Positions 60,501-64,000 of a stretch of DNA of 64,000 nt are shown one piece after another; position 1 is the first letter of the stretch, and each line of letters opens with the position of its first letter. The stretch lies in contig OZ023274.1 in the NCBI GenBank assembly GCA_964007475.1, positions 25,201,090-25,265,089 of the forward strand, written 5' to 3'. The notes under the pieces were generated by a model. The model worked only from the letters and a program-made list of their open reading frames with translations. It had not been told where the DNA came from and did not search any database. The position numbers and the translations under genes are program-made. The DNA is from Hybos culiciformis (lineage: Eukaryota > Arthropoda > Insecta > Diptera > Hybotidae).

Positions 60501-62480
60501 CAATTTTTTTTTTTCGTTTTCATTTAATAACTTTTTCAAAGTTTTAAAGCACATGAATATAAGTAGGATGTATTCATATATTTTTTTTCTTTATGAACAC
60601 AACATAGTTTCCTTTGATATATATAATTGTGAGAAATTTTTTCATAAAATGATACAATTTTTATATAAGGCAATTTTGTTTCAAACTTATCTTCAAATTA
60701 AATTATTAAATTACTATTTTTTTTAATGAATTCTTTTTATGTAATAAATATGTATGATACTAATCTTTTTTTTTTTTCAAAAATATTTCAACTTTTTAAT
60801 ATTTTTATTAATTAAAGTAAAATTTTTTGAACACCTTTTGAACCTTAAAAATTTTTTTCTTTTAGTAAAACAACTGTAAAAATAATTTAGTTTTAAATTT
60901 TTTCACTTATTTCCTCACCATTTGTTTTGAATTCCAGAATGTTGTCTGATGTCTAGCTACCTCTTATCATCATTGCTGCTGAATTGCTATCTGTCTATAA
61001 TTCCTATCAATTCAATTTCATCTGTATTCCTAGATAACTGGAATACATAATATTCGTGAAATTTTCATAATTCTTGTTCTGATTATTAAGTATGTACAAT
61101 GTTGTCATTGTCATTACTTCGCATCTATTCACTACCATACTATGTATATTTATAATTCTAAGATTCAAGATTCACATGAAAAATCAATTTCATGAACTTA
61201 TTTAATTCTTGGCAACCATACCAGGACACTTAAATGTCGCTTGAAATACTATAAAATTCATGATTGATTTCAACCTAAAATTCAAATAAATTATAAAATT
61301 TAAAAATGCATACGATTTTGATTTCATTCGATAAATATATAGTATAATATACATTTTATGAATGCATTTTTGATTATTTATTATAATATGGTAAATACAA
61401 ATTACAATTAAAAAAAAAAAAACAAATTAAAAAACATAATATTAACAAAAAATATTATTTATTCACGAAATATTCTTCATAGCTACTTAATGTATATAAC
61501 ATATATAGCCAATTTTTAATAAAACCAAAAAAAAAATAAAATAAACAAAATTTTCATTATAAAATATAATGTGAAAATTTTTATCTTTATTTTGTTTTTC
61601 CCTGAAATTTTCATATACATATTGCAAGAGGGTTTTTCGCTTTTATTTTGTATAAACCAATTATTTTCTTGTATATTATTTATATTTGTTGCGAGTATTG
61701 CGAAAATTTTTTGATTATTATTATTGTTGATATTATTATTATTATTTTCAAATAAATTATTTAATTCTACAAGCTTAATAACATAGTTTTCAAATTTGCT
61801 GTTTAGAGGAGCTTAAAAATTTAGCTAATATAAAATGCAATTAGTTTTTGTATTCATTATTATCCTTTCATGTTATCATTATATTCTATCATGCTATCAA
61901 TATTAAAAAAAAAAAAAGGATTATTAATGAACAATTTTACAATTCTCTTGTAATTTTTATTTAATCATTTATTGAAAATTTATTTAACAACAACCGAGTC
62001 ATTATTATTATAGTTTTGAAAATAAAAAAAAAATGTTCATTAGAAATTAATAATGAAACAAATTTAGATTTTATGTTGTGGTTGAAGATATTTTGTTTAA
62101 ATGGTATGATCCATGGTACATTTGATATTTGAGTTGAAAGTAAATAATTTTAGTAAATTGAACAACATTATGGATAAATTCATAATTCGGCTCAGTAGTT
62201 CTTTTGACTGTGAAATTTTACATAAAATCGTTTGTTATGAGCTTTTAATTAGATAAACGTCCAATGTAAAGATCTATTCAATAACACATGCCCGCAAGTT
62301 GTATTCAATCGAAATGATGATTTAACAGAAATTTTTTGGGGTCATTTCGACTTTATTTCGACTATATATTTATTATATTTTAATTTTCCATTTCCTGTTT
62401 TTTCTATTTTTGAGGACACAATTCTTATTAACTTGTACAGGAATTTGTTTGTTTACATATTTCTTTACTATTTTCGACAC
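57547..62480. other. Gene-free AT-rich stretch
   Basis: No frame above about 70 codons and no motif recognised. A slightly GC-richer patch at 60930-61060 does not resemble a gene. Confidence 0.5.
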
Positions 62481-63045
62481 TCTCGTAGACCCACTTTTCG
62501 TCATCACAGCGAGCTGAAATTTGGCACACAGGTTCATGTCGCGTGACAATTGAATCTATCAAAATTTGAACCGGAAATTTCCATTGAAAACCCGCAAAAT
62601 CGGAAAAAATCATTTGAAAATTTGGTACAAATTTTTTTAGGGATAAATCCGTTTCTGAAAAAAATTTCCGGAATTTTCCGACATTTCCGGAAATTTTTCC
62701 GTTAAAAAAGTTTTCTAAATTATGCAGGATTAAGTTCATTATCAACTGGCATCATTACTTTCTCTCCGACAATGGTGAAAACTTGCAAAAAAAAATCGAG
62801 GAAAATTCATGTGAAAAGATTTTCCGGAGTTTTTCCGACCAAGGAAGCGTTTGAGCGTTTTGCAACCTGAGACAAAGTTGTAGACCGAAATGAGTTGCAT
62901 AAAGTTGCTTTTGGGGAAAACTCGATGGAAAACCAGGAAAAGCCGGAAAATCATCGTAAAAATTTTCATCGATATGATTAGTGATAAATCTTCAACAATC
63001 ATGAAAACTTGCATGAAAAATCGATGAAAATTTGTAATAACAATT
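62480..63045. repeat. GC-richer dispersed-repeat-like block with internal duplication
   Basis: A block of higher complexity with TTTCCGG/CCGGAAA words (62570, 62670, 62690, 62820, 62945). CAATGGTGAAAACTTGCA near 62770 recurs as CAATCATGAAAACTTGCA near 62995, both followed by AAAAATCGA-GAAAAT. The phrases GAGCTGAAATTTGGCACACA and AAGTTGTAGACC are of a kind seen in dispersed insect repeats. I cannot class it. Confidence 0.45.
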
Positions 63046-63071
63046 TAGTTAACGTGAAAAAGGCAGAAAAT

Positions 63072-63341
63072 AAAAAATAAGTAAAAAACGAGTTTTCAAA
63101 AAAACTGAGGACTAGCCGCATGAAAAGGTAGAAAATAACTTTTTCTTCACACACAGAGGTGGACTCAGATTTTTTTATTGGGACATTTCTCTTGAATATT
63201 CTTTCTCTTCATGAATCAAATCACTTACGTCCCAATCAAAAAATCTGAGTCCACCTCTGTGTGTGAAGAAAAAGTTATTTTCTACTTTTTCATGCGGCTT
63301 GTCCTCAGTTTTTTTGAAAACTCGTTTTTTACTTATTTTTT
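63072..63341. repeat. Near-perfect inverted repeat, 113-bp arms, 44-bp loop
   Basis: Left arm 63072-63184, right arm 63229-63341. They differ at about three positions (near 63112, 63127 and 63177). Landmarks are AAAAAATAAGTAAAAAACGA at the outer edge and GAGGTGGACTCAG and TTGGGAC near the loop. The loop is AT-rich. The high identity means a young or actively maintained palindrome. No coding content. Confidence 0.93.
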
Positions 63342-64000
63342 CATATATCATGTTATATATTTTAATAATATTTCTTTAAATTAGGAATTTCCTTTAATAT
63401 AATATTGGTTTAATGATTTTCATTATGTATGAAACTTTTCTCTTATAAGAAAGAAAAATTAACTAAATTTAACTTTATTTCCTAAGTGGTTGGGAAATTA
63501 TTTTCAAACTTTTTGGTAATTGTTTAGGGGAAAAATTTCTGACATACGAAGTAAATGGTGTAGAAATTGATGGATTTGACTTTTTTAAACAATAAATAAT
63601 TATTGTTTGTAATATTTTTATATTTCCGCGAAATTAAAAAAAAGTTTTAAAAAAAAATATATCAAATAATTATATCAATTTAAATATTTTGTTGAATATA
63701 AAGCTTGAAATTTTTTTAAGAAGCAGTAGGTATTATTTTTAAAATCATAGGTACATTTATATATAGAAATATATAATTTTATATAAATTCTTATGAAAAG
63801 TATAAAGAAAAGTATAAAAATGTATTAAGAAAAGTATAAAAATGTATTAAATAAAAGTTTTTATACATACATACATATAACATTTTAATATATAAATAAT
63901 TGGAAAATATTAAATTTTAAATTCTGACATATTCTATTAAACTTTTCTTATTTTTGAATTCTTTGAGAAAATTTGATATAACATTTTCTTCTTTTTTTTT
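63342..64000. other. AT-rich window end, no gene
   Basis: Contains a short tandem repeat of AAAAGTATAAA(AATGTATTAAG) at 63795-63850. Nothing else is seen. Confidence 0.5.

Noticed and set aside
62428..63014. Minus-strand frames of 105 and 90 codons
   Set aside because: They overlap the TTTCCGG-rich repeat block, contain no recognised domain and do not splice plausibly; treated as chance frames in a dispersed repeat.

Overview
The window reads as insect nuclear DNA: very AT-rich (by eye roughly three quarters A+T or more), with spliced genes, GT..AG introns, and long gene-poor stretches full of simple sequence and transposon debris. Short palindromes built on TAGGTACCTA are scattered through it; such motifs are common in several AT-rich insect genomes, but I cannot name the order or species from sequence alone.

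Genes sit only in the first 29 kb. From left to right they are: TSEN34 (tRNA-splicing endonuclease catalytic subunit, + strand, five exons, 6012-7741); WBP2 (PH-GRAM/PPxY adaptor, - strand, seven exons, 9761-14377), convergent with TSEN34; an ENT4-type equilibrative nucleoside/monoamine transporter (+ strand, eight exons, 16653-23375), divergent from WBP2; a two-exon CNBD2-like cyclic-nucleotide-binding-domain gene (- strand, 18134-20125) nested wholly inside ENT4 intron 1; and a single-exon NHE8-type sodium/proton exchanger (+ strand, 27028-29109). I rebuilt the exon chains by matching splice-site phase, and every chain closes in frame. The genes do not form one pathway: they cover tRNA processing, a WW-protein adaptor, an uncharacterised CNB protein and two membrane transporters.

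From 29.1 to 64 kb I find no intact gene. This part holds mobile-element remnants: a small element with a possible THAP fragment (33589-34510) abutting a deleted Tc1/mariner copy with about 150-bp inverted repeats (34514-35029); a hAT dimerisation-domain fragment (50548-50700); a non-LTR retrotransposon tail (54362-54690); and several MITE-like inverted-repeat elements. Elements also lie among the genes: two non-autonomous hAT elements with exact 8-bp target duplications (4138-4917 and 25667-26455) and a frameshifted hAT transposase beside WBP2 (8375-8914).

The oddest structure is at 40.87-41.89 kb. About 29 copies of a box close to ATTGTACAA(C/G)TGG form two arrays in mostly opposite orientation. 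They flank a core of about 60-bp units that are themselves palindromes with CCGC-rich stems. On the right, C-type and G-type boxes alternate in a 51-52 bp dimer. A second inverted pair of TCTCGAAAAAA arrays lies at 38.35-39.21 kb, with a CGCGCGCG-centred palindrome at its inner right edge. At 63072-63341 there is a near-perfect 113-bp hairpin. These are the best candidates for undescribed elements.
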